Assembly (NCBI GenBank): GCA_965153455.1
Contig: OZ234502.1
Span: forward strand, 2,769,267-2,833,266
DNA: 64,000 nucleotides
Direction: 5' to 3'
Source of the DNA: Sphagnum compactum
Taxonomy: Eukaryota > Bryophyta > Sphagnopsida > Sphagnales
In this document: positions 12,198 through 30,146 of the stretch, one piece after another
How the letters are laid out: every line of letters begins with the position of its first letter
Position numbering within the stretch: the stretch's first letter is position 1
Program-made: the position numbers and the translations under genes
Notes under the pieces: generated by a model
The model's database searches: none
Seen by the model: the letters and a program-made list of their open reading frames with translations, nothing else
Told to the model about the DNA's origin: nothing

Positions 12198-12673
12198 CTT
12201 CTCTTCAGGCAGAAATTTTACTGAGGGCAAGGTAATATTACATACACACTACCAGAACAGCCCATGATGGACCTGCTTAAATGGTGATCATTTGGATGGC
12301 AGAATTGGCCACCATGGGCCCAGACCTTGGCATTAAAAACAGAGGAACTGTTCTGTAGGCTGAATCACCACTCATCAAAGGGGCTATTAGTTCCTAATCT
12401 ACTACTAGGTACTCAGAGCTTCTGCACTGTGAACTCTGGTACTAGAGAACAACCATTGTTGGTTTCAGCTAGGGCCCAATTGTCGGGCTAAAAGGGCCCC
12501 CCATGCTTTTAATCTATCATGGATATAAAGCCCTTCTCAATGTTGGGAGGGGCCCTTGGTCGGTCATTTTAAATGCCTCTCTGAGCAACAAGTTTCTGTT
12601 TTTTCCAAAGCGGCTTTTCATTTTGTGGGAATAACATTTACGGTTTGGAACATCAGTTTCACATGTACTATGG
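12198..12673. other. Unassigned intergenic segment
   Basis: This moderately GC-rich DNA contains runs such as GGGCCC and GGGGCCCTTGG. No open frame of note and no recognised repeat were seen. Confidence 0.4.
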
Positions 12674-13230
12674 AATTGTCAAGCCCCTGCCCATTATGTT
12701 GGGTAAGCCACCACCAGGCAAGCTCATTAAGGTGAGCTTGGTGATGCACCCAACATAGTGAGCAAGGGCAAGACAATTACATGACATTAAGGTCTGGGGT
12801 GGCAAGTTCTTTTTTTCGTTTTGAAAAAAGTCATGTTCAACTGAGATTTTGGTCACTACTACAAATGTATGATAATCACCAGAAGATTATGTCAGAATGT
12901 GCTCAAGAAAATGACATAATTTGCCACCCCAGACTTTAATGTCTCCATACATGCCTCCTCACAAACCAATGTATTGTGGAATGGTGCAACATAATGAACA
13001 ACAGTGAGCCCATTCCATGACATTAAGGTTTGCGGTGGCAGATTTGAGGATTTAACACATTATTTATGTTCAACAGTCACAGTTTGGTCATTTTACAAGT
13101 GTATGATCATAAAGTTTGCAAGATTATGAAGACATAAAAAAAGATCATACCAGTGCAAGATTATGTCATATAATGTGGGCACAAAAATGACATAATGTGC
13201 TGTCCTTGACCTAATGTATATTTTTTTGAT
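12674..13230. repeat. Cluster of nested fold-back (palindromic) repeats
   Basis: Segment 12674-12779 is one long imperfect palindrome: ATTGTCAAGCCCCTGCCCAT at the left mirrors the complement of its right end, with an inner CACCAGGCAAGCTCA/TGAGCTTGGTG stem. A second inverted pair, about 26 bp, lies at 12782-12808 (TGACATTAAGGTCTGGGGTG) and 12918-12943. A diverged copy of the ACATTAAGG block starts at about 13018, preceded by another stem (TGGAATGG/CCATTCCA). The layout suggests a fold-back MITE that amplified or inserted into itself. There is no coding content. Confidence 0.75.
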
Positions 13231-13291
13231 CTACCCACAAAGTTGTTTTGCTTTATGAAGTTGAGACTTTTTCTGGGTTTTCTTGTTCTAG

Positions 13292-13421
13292 GGAGCAACA
13301 GCAGTACCAGTAGTCAATCTGATGAGCACAAATAGCGTTGACTTTCTTACCCTCGGAAATTGTGTGTTCTGTGCTCAAAACGCCACAAACTGGCGTTGTA
13401 ACTACTGTGGTCTTGGGTCTG
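13292..13421 (+). other. Orphan exon-like block with CX2C-X8-CX2C motif
   Basis: A 130 nt open block is framed by a strong acceptor (TTCTTGTTCTAG) and a strong donor (CTG/GTACGTAA). In the only open plus-strand frame it encodes NCVFCAQNATNWRCNYCG, a zinc-ribbon-like pair of CX2C knuckles. The spacing is not the X10 of RanBP2 fingers. The minus strand also has a plausible exon here (acceptor TTACGTACCAG, donor GAGG/GTAAGA), so the strand is uncertain. No neighbouring exons were found on either strand. This could be a captured gene fragment or an isolated exon of a degraded gene. Confidence 0.35.
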
Positions 13422-13670
13422 GTACGTAATCCATACATTTAACTCGATTTCTCTAATCAAACGGTTCAGATTAAGATTTTCTGTAAGCTTTTGAGGGTGG
13501 AATTGAAGCAATGAGCTGAAACTTCCCTTACATGACTTTCATTAGAATCTGTAATACAATAGAGAATTCCGTAAAGTCCGGAAAAGATAATACCAGTACC
13601 CTGAGTTTGGTCATACACATGGTGAGATTCATAAAAACCTGCAAAAAAGTACATCAGCATTCAAGGGGGG

Positions 13671-13705
13671 GGGTGAAACTCAGGATGCTTTCCTGAGTTT
13701 CACCC
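13671..13705. repeat. Perfect 15 bp hairpin
   Basis: GGGTGAAACTCAGGA and its exact complement are separated by TGCTT. The hairpin lies 41 bp outside the left end of the TIR element at 13747 and follows a run of G. It may be part of an older insertion. Confidence 0.85.
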
Positions 13706-13746
13706 TGTCTTTCTTTTTTCCTGAGCGCCTACACCATTTTGCTACA

Positions 13747-14277
13747 TACCGTACCGTCGCGCTCGTTTCACACCAATATTAATTATTTTAGGGGTACTGT
13801 GAAAAAAAAAAAGATTCTGAGGGGGGAAGTGCGAAATGTGAAACAAACAAAATTAATTAATTTTACGGTGTAAATGCGAAAAAACATTTCGCTTCTTTTG
13901 CTCCTCAATATCAGCAGGTGTGGCTTTCTTGAAGAAGTTGGTGATCATGGTAGTAGCCATGACCTACTCAGTGCGCCCCCTTCAGCTGCTCTTCTCTCAA
14001 GTTTCCTGAAATGTGATTCAAGTTGAAGCGAGCCTGAGCTTCTCTGATCTTTAGCCTGAGCAGAACGTGACTCCGAGTCGCTCAGGCTCACCGGAAAGTT
14101 GGTTTCAATGAAATGGCGGCCGGCGGGCCACGGCCCGCCCCAATTCCGGCAGACCCATTGAAGTGTGAAATGACAGACCATTGTAATTAATTATTTGTGG
14201 GTCGATGCGAAAATGAAAATCGTCCAAAATTAAATATTTCGCACCAGGTGGTGTGAAACGAGCACGGCGGTACGGTA
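13747..14277. mobile_element. 531 bp non-autonomous DNA transposon with 29 bp terminal inverted repeats
   Basis: The left end (13747-13775) begins TACCGTACCGTCGCGCTCGT. The right end (14249-14277) is its inverted complement with 27 of 29 matches. Subterminal parts also mirror each other loosely (TAATTAATTA and ATTTCGC motifs on both sides). The interior is far more GC-rich than the flanks. No clear target-site duplication was seen. With no transposase it must be non-autonomous. The family cannot be named from the ends. Confidence 0.8.
13945..14181 (-). CDS. Hypothetical GC-rich ORF inside the TIR element
   Basis: The 78-codon frame starts at an ATG (14179-14181) and contains ETNFPVSLSDSESRSAQA and LQLESHFRKLERRAAEGG. 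In another frame the same DNA reads MATTMITNFFKKATPADIEE, which looks at least as protein-like and resembles a PIP-box-like N-terminus. I cannot tell which frame, if either, was once coding. A captured host gene piece is the simplest explanation. Confidence 0.25.
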   Translation of the reverse strand: MVCHFTLQWVCRNWGGPWPAGRHFIETNFPVSLSDSESRSAQAKDQRSSGSLQLESHFRKLERRAAEGGALSRSWLLP

Positions 14278-15479
14278 GATTTTCATTGGTCCTACCTGTA
14301 CAGCTAATATAATTCCTCTCGAACCTTGTGCATTAAATTCTAAGATTCAGCATTTCTTACTGAGTTTTAGCATTTCATACTGAGATTTAATAAAATTTTC
14401 TTACTTTATGGATACCACTAAGAGAGGGTTTAAGAGTTGAAAGGAGGCCCAAAGACAGGACGAAGATAGGGTGACTTTGCGGATTTCTCTAATCCAGTTT
14501 ATTATTTCATGCCTCATGATGCAAACAAAGTGCACCCCAGAGCTTACAAAATCTCCCCTCACAAATGACATCAAGAACCACAAATGGGTTTTATAGCAGG
14601 TTGTTGTCTTGTGCCCAGAAATGGGTCATTTCATAGATTAAACTTTTAGTTTCTTGGATTCAACCCCCCAAGATTGCCATTTTTTTTTCCCCAGAAATGT
14701 TTCTTGATGAATATTTGTTATGGGCCACCAGAGAGTTTGAATTTCTCTCGTTGCTAATTGAAGGGACCCACTTGGATTTTTTTTTTAGAATCCCATGGTG
14801 ATGTTGTTTGCTATAGCAAGTGGAGTAGTGGTTCTAAACTCTTGGAGATTCAATTGTGTTGAGGTTGAGAGTTGGAAAACTTGATGTCAAAACCAATCTT
14901 CATTCACATCATGACATTGACCTAGAGGGCTTGAACATGGAAATTTGAGGTTGCATTTTCATGGAAAGGTCAGTGCTTTCTATGCTGGATTTTGGAAGGT
15001 CATGAATTGCACACAAGATTTTCTTTCTTTTGTAATGACCACCTTTCATTGGCCCCATCGCTTTGGAAAACTCAAAATTTTGGCAGTCCTCAAATAGAAA
15101 GGTTGCATTTGAGCTTTCAAAACAAAAGTATAGAAGTCTTTATTTTTTTTGTTCCTTTACAAATTCCAAGAATACAATTGGGCGAAGGCTATGCAATATA
15201 AAGGTGGTGAAAACAATTGAGCCTCTAGGATGCTTTTTGTTTTAGGGCAAAAATTTGTCAAAAGGTATGACATAGTTTTTTGAAAACAAAATATTCTATT
15301 GCAAGTTCCATTTTAACAAAAAAATTGGTTACAAGTGATTTTTTTTCAGGGAAGGTGCCATAGCATTTATGTATACTAGCTACAATTTTAAGAGTTCCTT
15401 GAAATAATGTTGCCAATTAAATCAAAATCAGCTTAGAAAGGTTTGCCACCTTAGTATGTATTCAAAATAAAAGGTATTA
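14278..15479. other. Intergenic DNA, nothing recognised
   Basis: Several frames of 60-70 codons occur (for example at 14992-15201), but they overlap on different frames, show no motifs and carry poly-T runs. Confidence 0.4.
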
Positions 15480-15900
15480 TGAGTTTGTTAGGAGGTTCAA
15501 TTAATAGGTTAATAAGTGAACTAATATCAATAAGTTTAATTAGTAAGTTAATAAGTTAATTAATAGTAATACTAAGTTTTAATAGTAAGTTAATAAGTTA
15601 ATTAATACTAATGAACACATATATGTTGACTAAGGGCTAGGGGCATGTGTATTTTTTGATCAGTCAACTTAGTTAAAATGACTTATTTGACTATTTGTCA
15701 ACTTGGATATTCAGTCAAATTTGACAAAAAAATTGACCACTTTGATCAAAATGGTCAATAGCGTTTATTCAAATGGAAAATTTAGTCAAGTAGAACAGAA
15801 ACAAATGACACTTTTGGTCAAAATGGTGAATGGGGTTTAAATCAAATAGAACTTTTAGTCAAAACGACCAATGTCATTATAGTCAAATGACATTGACTAC
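15480..15900. repeat. Degenerate AT minisatellite and GTCAAAATGG-type repeats
   Basis: From about 15493 to 15611 units like TTAATAAGTTAATTAATA recur, including a near-identical pair (TTAATAGTAAGTTAATAAGT type). From about 15660 to 15900 the words TTGACTA, GGTCAAAATGG and TTTTAGTCAAA recur every 50-60 bp. Both tracts are decayed tandem repeats. Confidence 0.6.
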
Positions 15901-16510
15901 CACCCTATGTACCATGTTTTACAACATACTTACCTATCTACTTACCTATCAACTTAAGTAGCTTCTAGGTACTATTTACTTGCCATCCTAGAACCTACCT
16001 ACATAATTATTTAACTTTCCTCCTTGCCCACTTGCCTACTTACCTACCTACTTACTAACCTAGGTAGCCTCCTCTAATTACCTTTTATTTACCATCGCAC
16101 AACCTACCTAAATGTACCTACCTCCAACCTACCTACTTATAATTACCTAACTTTCTTCCTTACTTATCTACTTACCTACCTGCACATTGACCTAGATAGC
16201 CTCTTTTAGGTATTACCTACATACATATCGACCTAAGTAACGTCTTCTAGGTATTATATAACTAAGTACATATCAACCTAGGTAACTCCCTTTAGGTACT
16301 CCCTACCTACCACCTTTAAGCTTACAACCTAGCTACTTATAATTACCTACCCTTCCTAATATTTACCAACTTATTTACCTACCCACCGACCCACTTACCT
16401 ATGGGTTTACCCACCTGCCCACCCATCTATTATTTATTACCTACCTATTTCCCTAGGTACCCACCCACCTACCTCTCTACCTACTTCTTCACCACCGACC
16501 CACCCACTTG
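15901..16510. repeat. Degenerate ACCT/CTACCTA tetranucleotide tract with strong strand asymmetry
   Basis: About 600 bp consist mostly of ACCTACCT, TACTTACC and CCACCCACC words with very few G on the plus strand. It looks like a decayed (CCTA)n microsatellite. A short outlier with AAGTAAGTAAGTAAG and CCACCTACCTACAT follows near 16722-16766. Confidence 0.8.
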
Positions 16511-16604
16511 TACTTTCTACAACATAACTACTTATGCATTTCATAGTCTTGTAGTGATGTGTTGAAATAAACATGTGAAATAATTGACAAAATTTGAACA
16601 CCTT

Positions 16605-16720
16605 TTGATGATGTGCTCCATTGGTTAAGGACTTAATTTATCATTGGGGAAATCAAAGGTTCAATTCTTAATACTTGTAACGTATAAAAATGTTTAAAGG
16701 GTTAAAATAGGTAAGTTAAA
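16605..16720 (+). repeat. tRNA-like sequence, probably SINE-derived
   Basis: GTGCTCCATTGGTTAAGGAC (about 16613-16632) resembles a tRNA A box region. GGTTCAATTC (about 16669-16678) matches the B box consensus GWTCRANNC, and the spacing between them is right for a Pol III internal promoter. The body does not fold into a clear cloverleaf, so this is more likely a tRNA-derived SINE or dead tRNA copy than a working tRNA gene. Confidence 0.45.
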
Positions 16721-16949
16721 TTAAGTAAGTAAGTAAGCTAAGCTTGGGCTACCCACCTACCTACATCCATTTTTTCAACCTACCTACTTGCCTAAAAATG
16801 ATTTTTTATAATTATTTTAAAAATAAATTATTTAAATAATTTGATTAGTCAAATGGTCCTTATCCCACTAGTCAAAAAAACCACTTTAGTCATATTGGAC
16901 ATGTTAAAATCGACTTGTCCAGAATTACAAGGGGTTTTTTTTTTACCTT

Positions 16950-17036
16950 TGGACAAAGGGGGTTGTTTTCACCCTTGTCCAAATCATGTTTTTTTACTAG
17001 AGTTCTTGGTTTGAAAACCCAAGAATTCTAGTAGTG
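16950..17036. repeat. Two adjacent hairpins
   Basis: The stem TTTGGACAAAGGGGG/CACCCTTGTCCAAA (about 16950-16984) is followed by TACTAGAGTTCTTGG/CCAAGAATTCTAGTA (about 16996-17034), each imperfect. The second ends in GTAGTG, like a CACTAC terminus in reverse. They are probably ends of small inverted-repeat elements. Confidence 0.55.
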
Positions 17037-17275
17037 TGAATTCTTGTATTTTTCCATCCCAAAATCTCATATGTCTAAGTTATAATGGAAACTAGTCTAA
17101 GCTAACCTAAACTTTTATAACTTTAGGCTTATTAAAACTAAAATGTAAATGAATTTAAGGTATTGAAATTGGATGCAAATAAAAAACAAAAAAACATAGG
17201 GTAGTTGAAATATGTGAGTATCAGAAAAATAAAATGATAATAAGTTAAGGAAAAGCAAAATTCTTTCACCTAATG

Positions 17276-17300
17276 CACCCCCCCCCTCCCCCCCCCCCCA
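17276..17300. repeat. Poly-C tract
   Basis: About 24 of 25 bases are C. Exact length is unreliable in most sequencing data. The reading frame overlapping it on the minus strand is an artefact of this run. Confidence 0.95.
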
Positions 17301-17429
17301 AATGGTTGTTTGACACAAGTAGTTTGGAAATTTAACATTAAATGTCCCCATGGGCATTTGAGTATAACCCATATTATTAGAAGTGTTAATCACCATTTTT
17401 CACATAATGGTAAGCAACAATGCATTTTT

Positions 17430-17610
17430 ACGCCATTATGTTCTGCTCAAATTTGTAATGAAGGAACCTATGAAGGTGAAGTTTGGAGCACTTCATGTTT
17501 ATCCCATGTGTTTTGCCCAAACTTGCAATGAAGGAACCTACAAAGTTAATAGGTATCCCCACATTTTAATTTCATATGTTTTGCCTAAACTTCTAAAGAG
17601 GAAACTTAGA
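17430..17610. repeat. Degenerate ~75-80 bp tandem repeat
   Basis: The words TGTTYTGCYCAAA, TTGYAATGAAGGAACCTA and their variants recur three times (about 17440, 17510 and 17580), giving a decayed tandem array without coding sense. Confidence 0.5.
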
Positions 17611-17640
17611 AAGATGACTAGAAGGAAAACCTTTTCCTAA

Positions 17641-18222
17641 AAGAGGTATAAAATGTAAAAAGGTTAAACATTAATTACATTATAGACCATACTTAGACCT
17701 TCTGAAAAGGACCTTAAGACATTTGGGTTATTTTAAGGCTAAGTCTAGTTGACCTTAACTTTTCATAAGTTGGATCTAGGTCATGAGGTAAGGTCTTGAC
17801 CTAGGATGAGACTTATGGTGAGTTTGTCTTATGTAGACTCATTAGATCCAAGTTTAAAAACCAAAGCTAGATTTAGCCAAAAATCCCAAAACTGGCAAAC
17901 ATTAATTCATAAAGATTAAAGATTAGATTGAAATCAATTGTATTAAAATCTAATGGACAATTTCAATGGAAGTATAATGTTACAACATGGGGTATAAAAT
18001 GGAATGTGTTTTCGTTTGTTGGAAAAACATTTCAAAATAATGATTCCATGACACAATTGTCATATGATAAATTTATTTTGGTATAACTAGTGCAAAAATG
18101 GGAGATAGAAAATATTTGTAACTATTAATAGCTATAAATTATTAAATTTTTTTAATTTTTAATTTTGCAAAAGTGATGATTTTTGTTGAAATAACAATCT
18201 CTTAAATTTGAGTAAATTGGTT
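17641..18222. other. AT-rich intergenic DNA
   Basis: No coding frame, hairpin or recognised repeat. Confidence 0.4.
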
Positions 18223-19060
18223 GTGTTACGGACACCATCATCATCCATCGCTTGCATCAACATAGTCAATTGCATCATTGTTTGCACCAACATAATTGCT
18301 TACATCATCGTTTGCACTAACATAATTGCTTGCATCATCATTTGCATCATCGTTCATTATTAGTTGAAAACTTTTCAAAATTGAGAAGCTTTTTTGGTCG
18401 GTGCACACATGGAAGTTTTTCTGTTTCCTTGAGTTAGGTCCCTAATGGAGTATAATATGAATTAACAATTAATTAAATTTAAATTCATTTTCAATTCATT
18501 ATTAATTAGGAAGTTTCTCAAGAAGCCTCCTTGGTCGGTGCACACATGGAAACCTTTATGAAAACTTCTTTAAATTAAGTCCCTAATGGGGTATAAATAA
18601 GGGTATGACCTCCCATTACCTTTAGTTTGTTCAACATCAGTTTTGGGTACGTTTTCCTGTCATAACCTTTGTTTTCATATGTAATCAAAATAAAGTTCTG
18701 TTTAAATCATCTTTTAACATATGCCGTGTTTTTGCCTTGTATTTTTGTGTTTTTAATTTTGGATTAAACTTAGGCTTACATTCCTTGTGATTTGTTTTCC
18801 TTGCTATATCCTTGGTTTAGTTTCTTGTTTTTGTAGTTTTTCGTGAATATAATTTTATTTGAATTATTTTTTAACATATACCGTGTTTTTGCCTTGCATA
18901 TTTGTATTTCCAATTTTGGATTAGACTTAGGCTTGTATTCCTTGTGATTTGTTTTTCTTACTATGTCCTTAACTTATTTCTTATTTTTGTAGTTTTTTTG
19001 TGCTCGTGATAGGTTGTTTGAAATTTGAATAGATGTAATGGGCATAAGCACATTAAACCC
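18223..19060 (+). mobile_element. LTR-like segment with duplicated core promoter, possible solo LTR
   Basis: The segment opens with TGTTACGGACACC, a typical LTR start. It contains a minisatellite of GCATCATCRTTTGCACYAAC words (18235-18355). A 137 bp tandem duplication follows: GGTCGGTGCACACATGGAA at 18396 and 18533, each followed by a TATA-like box about 40-60 bp later (GTATAATATG; GTATAAATAAGGG). Next come a polyadenylation-like AATAAAG (about 18690) and a 157 bp tandem duplication (TTTTAACATATRCCGTGTTT at 18712 and 18869). This order fits U3-R-U5. No gag-pol coding or second LTR was found nearby, and no target duplication is clear. Confidence 0.45.
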
Positions 19061-20167
19061 CCCAAAATTTATTGTCACAAATATAATCTTTTTACATTTT
19101 GTTTTTTTGGTAAAATATGGAAATCAAACATTGGATTTTATTTTTTAATCTTAAAAATAATATTTGATTAACTTTAAATTAATCAATAAGTTTTTAAAAA
19201 TTTTTTTTTTGAAGAATTTGAATGTATGGAAAATATATGTGATGAAATAATACTTGTCACATAATATGAAAATTACATATATACTTCAAAATTGAGGTTA
19301 TGGGTCAAATTGTTTGTTGAAATTTTTTGTGGTGAATGGAATTGATATAAAACAATTAAATTTTAAACCATTTAGAATTTTAGGGTTTTTGTTTGGGAAT
19401 CTATTAAAAAAATGTGTTTTTTAAGACTTGATTAACAATAAATGCATAATAATGTCTTTTTTTTAGAAAGAAACCATTACCATATGAAAGAAGAAAACAT
19501 TTTATAAGTGGGTTTTGCATTTCTTTTTAATTTTTTTATGTTTGGCAATGTTTCATGAATCGCAAACATGAGGCTTTATGGCCGTCAAAAAAATATAAAT
19601 TATGTTTTATGTACATTAATTTTATCCAATCCTCTTCATCTAATCATTGGATCAAATTTAATTTTGACTCAAAATGAACTTCAAATTCCAAAATATTGTC
19701 ATGCAAATTCTGAAGTTTTTTACTTGTGTTTATTATAGCCAAAGGATGTCATCAAGATTTCAACTTACTATGTACCACGATACTTGTTATACATCATTTT
19801 TTTGAGTGAAAAGTGGCTTTCACCTTAATAATGATTGCCATGATATGCTTGACCAAATGTGATTAACAATATTAATTATGAATATAATATATGTTTCTAC
19901 CTCTCTTTTGGAACCTCATCCAAAATGAATGACATGTTTATGTTTTTCAAACATACATTTTGAAATCTAAATATACACATAATGCATACACTTTTCAATT
20001 TTGTCGTTGTCTTTACTAAGCAAATTGATGAATTTAGATTTTTTTAAAGAAAAAGTTAAATAAAAGGTATTGAAAATATCATAAGTTGATATTATAGTAA
20101 ATTTCTTTGGCTTTTTATCTCCAAGCCAAAAATGAATCTATTGAGAGATTTTATTTGTAATTTTGGT

Positions 20168-20210
<43 letters not shown>

Positions 20211-21312
20211 TTCAAATGATCATGCAAGTTCAATGTTGAAAATGGGTTAATATTAAATTTGAAATTAATTGCGATATGAAAAAACATTCATTATCTTCAA
20301 ATGTAAGGAATTCAAAATATAATGTTGTACATAACATTACACAAATGTGGGGAAAAAATTAAGTCACATAATGGAAATAGATGGAAATCAATGTATATGC
20401 ATTATGAATTTAATTGAAAAAAATTCAATAGTCACATTGTCTATTATGGATTATATGAGCACTAGGATCCATGACATGAAAGCATCAAGTTATTTTGAGC
20501 TTTGTTGTCATCCACAACTTGTTAAAACTTTGTTACATAAGTGATCTAGGTCACTTTTCTCTTATGGGAAGTTGTTGTATATTAAATAAAGGTAGAATTG
20601 AAGGTTGCAAAAGGAAAATGAAACATTTGAAATGATGAATGTACTTGTTTCACTAGCCAACATACCATTAAACCTTGTAATGGAAAGATATTTGATCAAT
20701 TCCCTTATTTTTCTAACTAACATTTTAAAGATTATTCAGAATTCACAATGTTTAACCAAAGTTTGACTATCACACTGATTCATTCTTTATGAACACACAA
20801 AGTTAACCAACCATCATAATAATTTATACTTAATATCCATCTAGAAAGAAAACAAACTAAAATAGATTTTGAAATGTAATAGATATATAAAAATCTTAAA
20901 ATGGTTAATCTAGTTTTTATAAAAAATAATTTGGATAAAGGAATTTAAGTGGCCCATATCTTATTCAAAGCTCCAAATTTTAAACATCAAGATAAATATT
21001 TAAAACCTCCTCAAATGTATTTAGTTCAAAATATTCACAAATCCAGAATTAACACATCAATCTAAACCCACAGCATCTTGGGTTGCACTTGACCAATCAC
21101 CAAACCTTCTTTACATTGAAAATTAGGACATGAAGTTAAAATTTTTGATTTATTGGAAAGATCTTCAACCATTAATTATTAGGCTATTAATTTATTACAT
21201 ATTTACCATATATATAAGACAATTTCGAGGTCTTGGTTTGAAGCCTTATCCTTGGAGCCAATGGTGGTACAATGGTTCTAACGTCACAATTATTGATTGT
21301 TCCACCTTTTTT
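19061..21312. other. AT-rich intergenic DNA between LTR-like segment and receptor kinase 3' end
   Basis: Very AT-rich, with short frames only. A frame at 20347-20544 has no motif. The last few hundred bases are the likely 3' UTR and downstream flank of the minus-strand kinase. Confidence 0.5.
20172..20218. repeat. (TA)n microsatellite
   Basis: About 23 uninterrupted TA dinucleotides. Confidence 0.95.
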
Positions 21313-29037
<7,725 letters not shown>

Positions 29038-30046
29038 GACTGAAAGAAGGAAGAGATCGCTTGCAAAGACGCTTGCTAGACGCAAGGATATGTGAACTCA
29101 GCTTTTGTCACTCACACGCAGTTCCGGCCTGCACCTCAATGACCCAACATTCTGCAGTCAGGGGTTTGATACGACCAAGTTCCAACTTTGGTTTGACGAC
29201 GTATTCATTTAACTACGAAACATAGCAAGGACGTTGGAGCGATGCACTTTCAAACCGTCAAAAATATCCCCAGAAATTGAGGCACAACAGTCGGAGAAAG
29301 ACACCTCCACACGGCTTTCCAAACTTTTCAACTACGCCGAACCGTTGTATATTATGTTATGTTGCCGAATACACGGCTTTCCAAACTTTTCAACTACCCT
29401 ACACCGTCGCCGAACCGGCACCTACGCTTGTAGACCTAGCCGATATTTGCTTGTGTATTTGGATGGTTCGTAATAAGCAGAATTTATCCTGCACCCATGG
29501 TAGGAACATTTCATTTTGCAGGAGGGTTTGTCCATTTTGAAGAGTTTCTGCTGCAGTCTTTACATGAGGTAAAGCACTCAGGCAAGGGCATTACCTTGAG
29601 TATCCCCTGTGTGGGCTGTTATTTTACTCTTGCTTTACCCTACACATTCAAATTCCAGTTTTTTTGTAGTTGCTTTTAACCATGGTAAATATCTTGATCT
29701 ATGATTAAATCAGAGTCTCTGAGTAGAAATTAACATTACCTGGGTGAAATATGGTCACTGAAAGGCCTCACTCAAGAAAGTGTAGGTACCAGTGTAAGTG
29801 CTGGTTCATGAACCTTCAGAGGTTGTAATAGCCTACCATGGTAAAAACTGAAATCGAAAAACCCAACAAATTTTTGGTTGCTTCTAATCATACAGATACC
29901 CTAGTACCTTCACCATTATGGCATCTTCTCGGCATTTAGATATACACATACTTCCTCAACAAAAATAGGAATTTCCTCAAAAACTAGATCTCGACACTCA
30001 GTTTACTAACTTTTACATGCTAAAAGATAAGCAGATTGGTACAAAC

Positions 30047-30146
30047 CTGGTGGATTTTCGGCCAACACTCCGGGAACGGAAACGTTGCATAACACTCCCA
30101 GTACTGCAATCAGCAACCATGCCGATGCTCCCGTACATTTGTCCAT
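30047..30146 (-). CDS. Duplicate first exon of the receptor kinase (possible alternative first exon)
   Basis: This is a second signal-peptide exon, starting at ATG 30144-30146 (MDKCTGASAWLLIAVLGVLC) and ending with the same donor (CCACCAG/GTTTGTACC) in the same phase as the proximal exon. It is one codon shorter (100 versus 103 nt) with a few substitutions, all keeping the hydrophobic core and the cleavage region VLAENPPG. No further exons of its own follow before the proximal exon. It could be spliced to the malectin exon at 28713 as an alternative start, or it could be a dead duplicate. Confidence 0.55.

Noticed and set aside
17115-17396. 93-codon minus-strand frame with a Gly run
   Set aside because: The Gly run is the poly-C tract at 17276-17300; the rest is AT-driven Phe/Leu/Tyr with no motif.
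18235-18355. CRISPR-like spaced repeats (GCATCATCRTTTGCA words)
   Set aside because: Units are imperfect, irregularly spaced and without unique spacers; this is a plant genome minisatellite.
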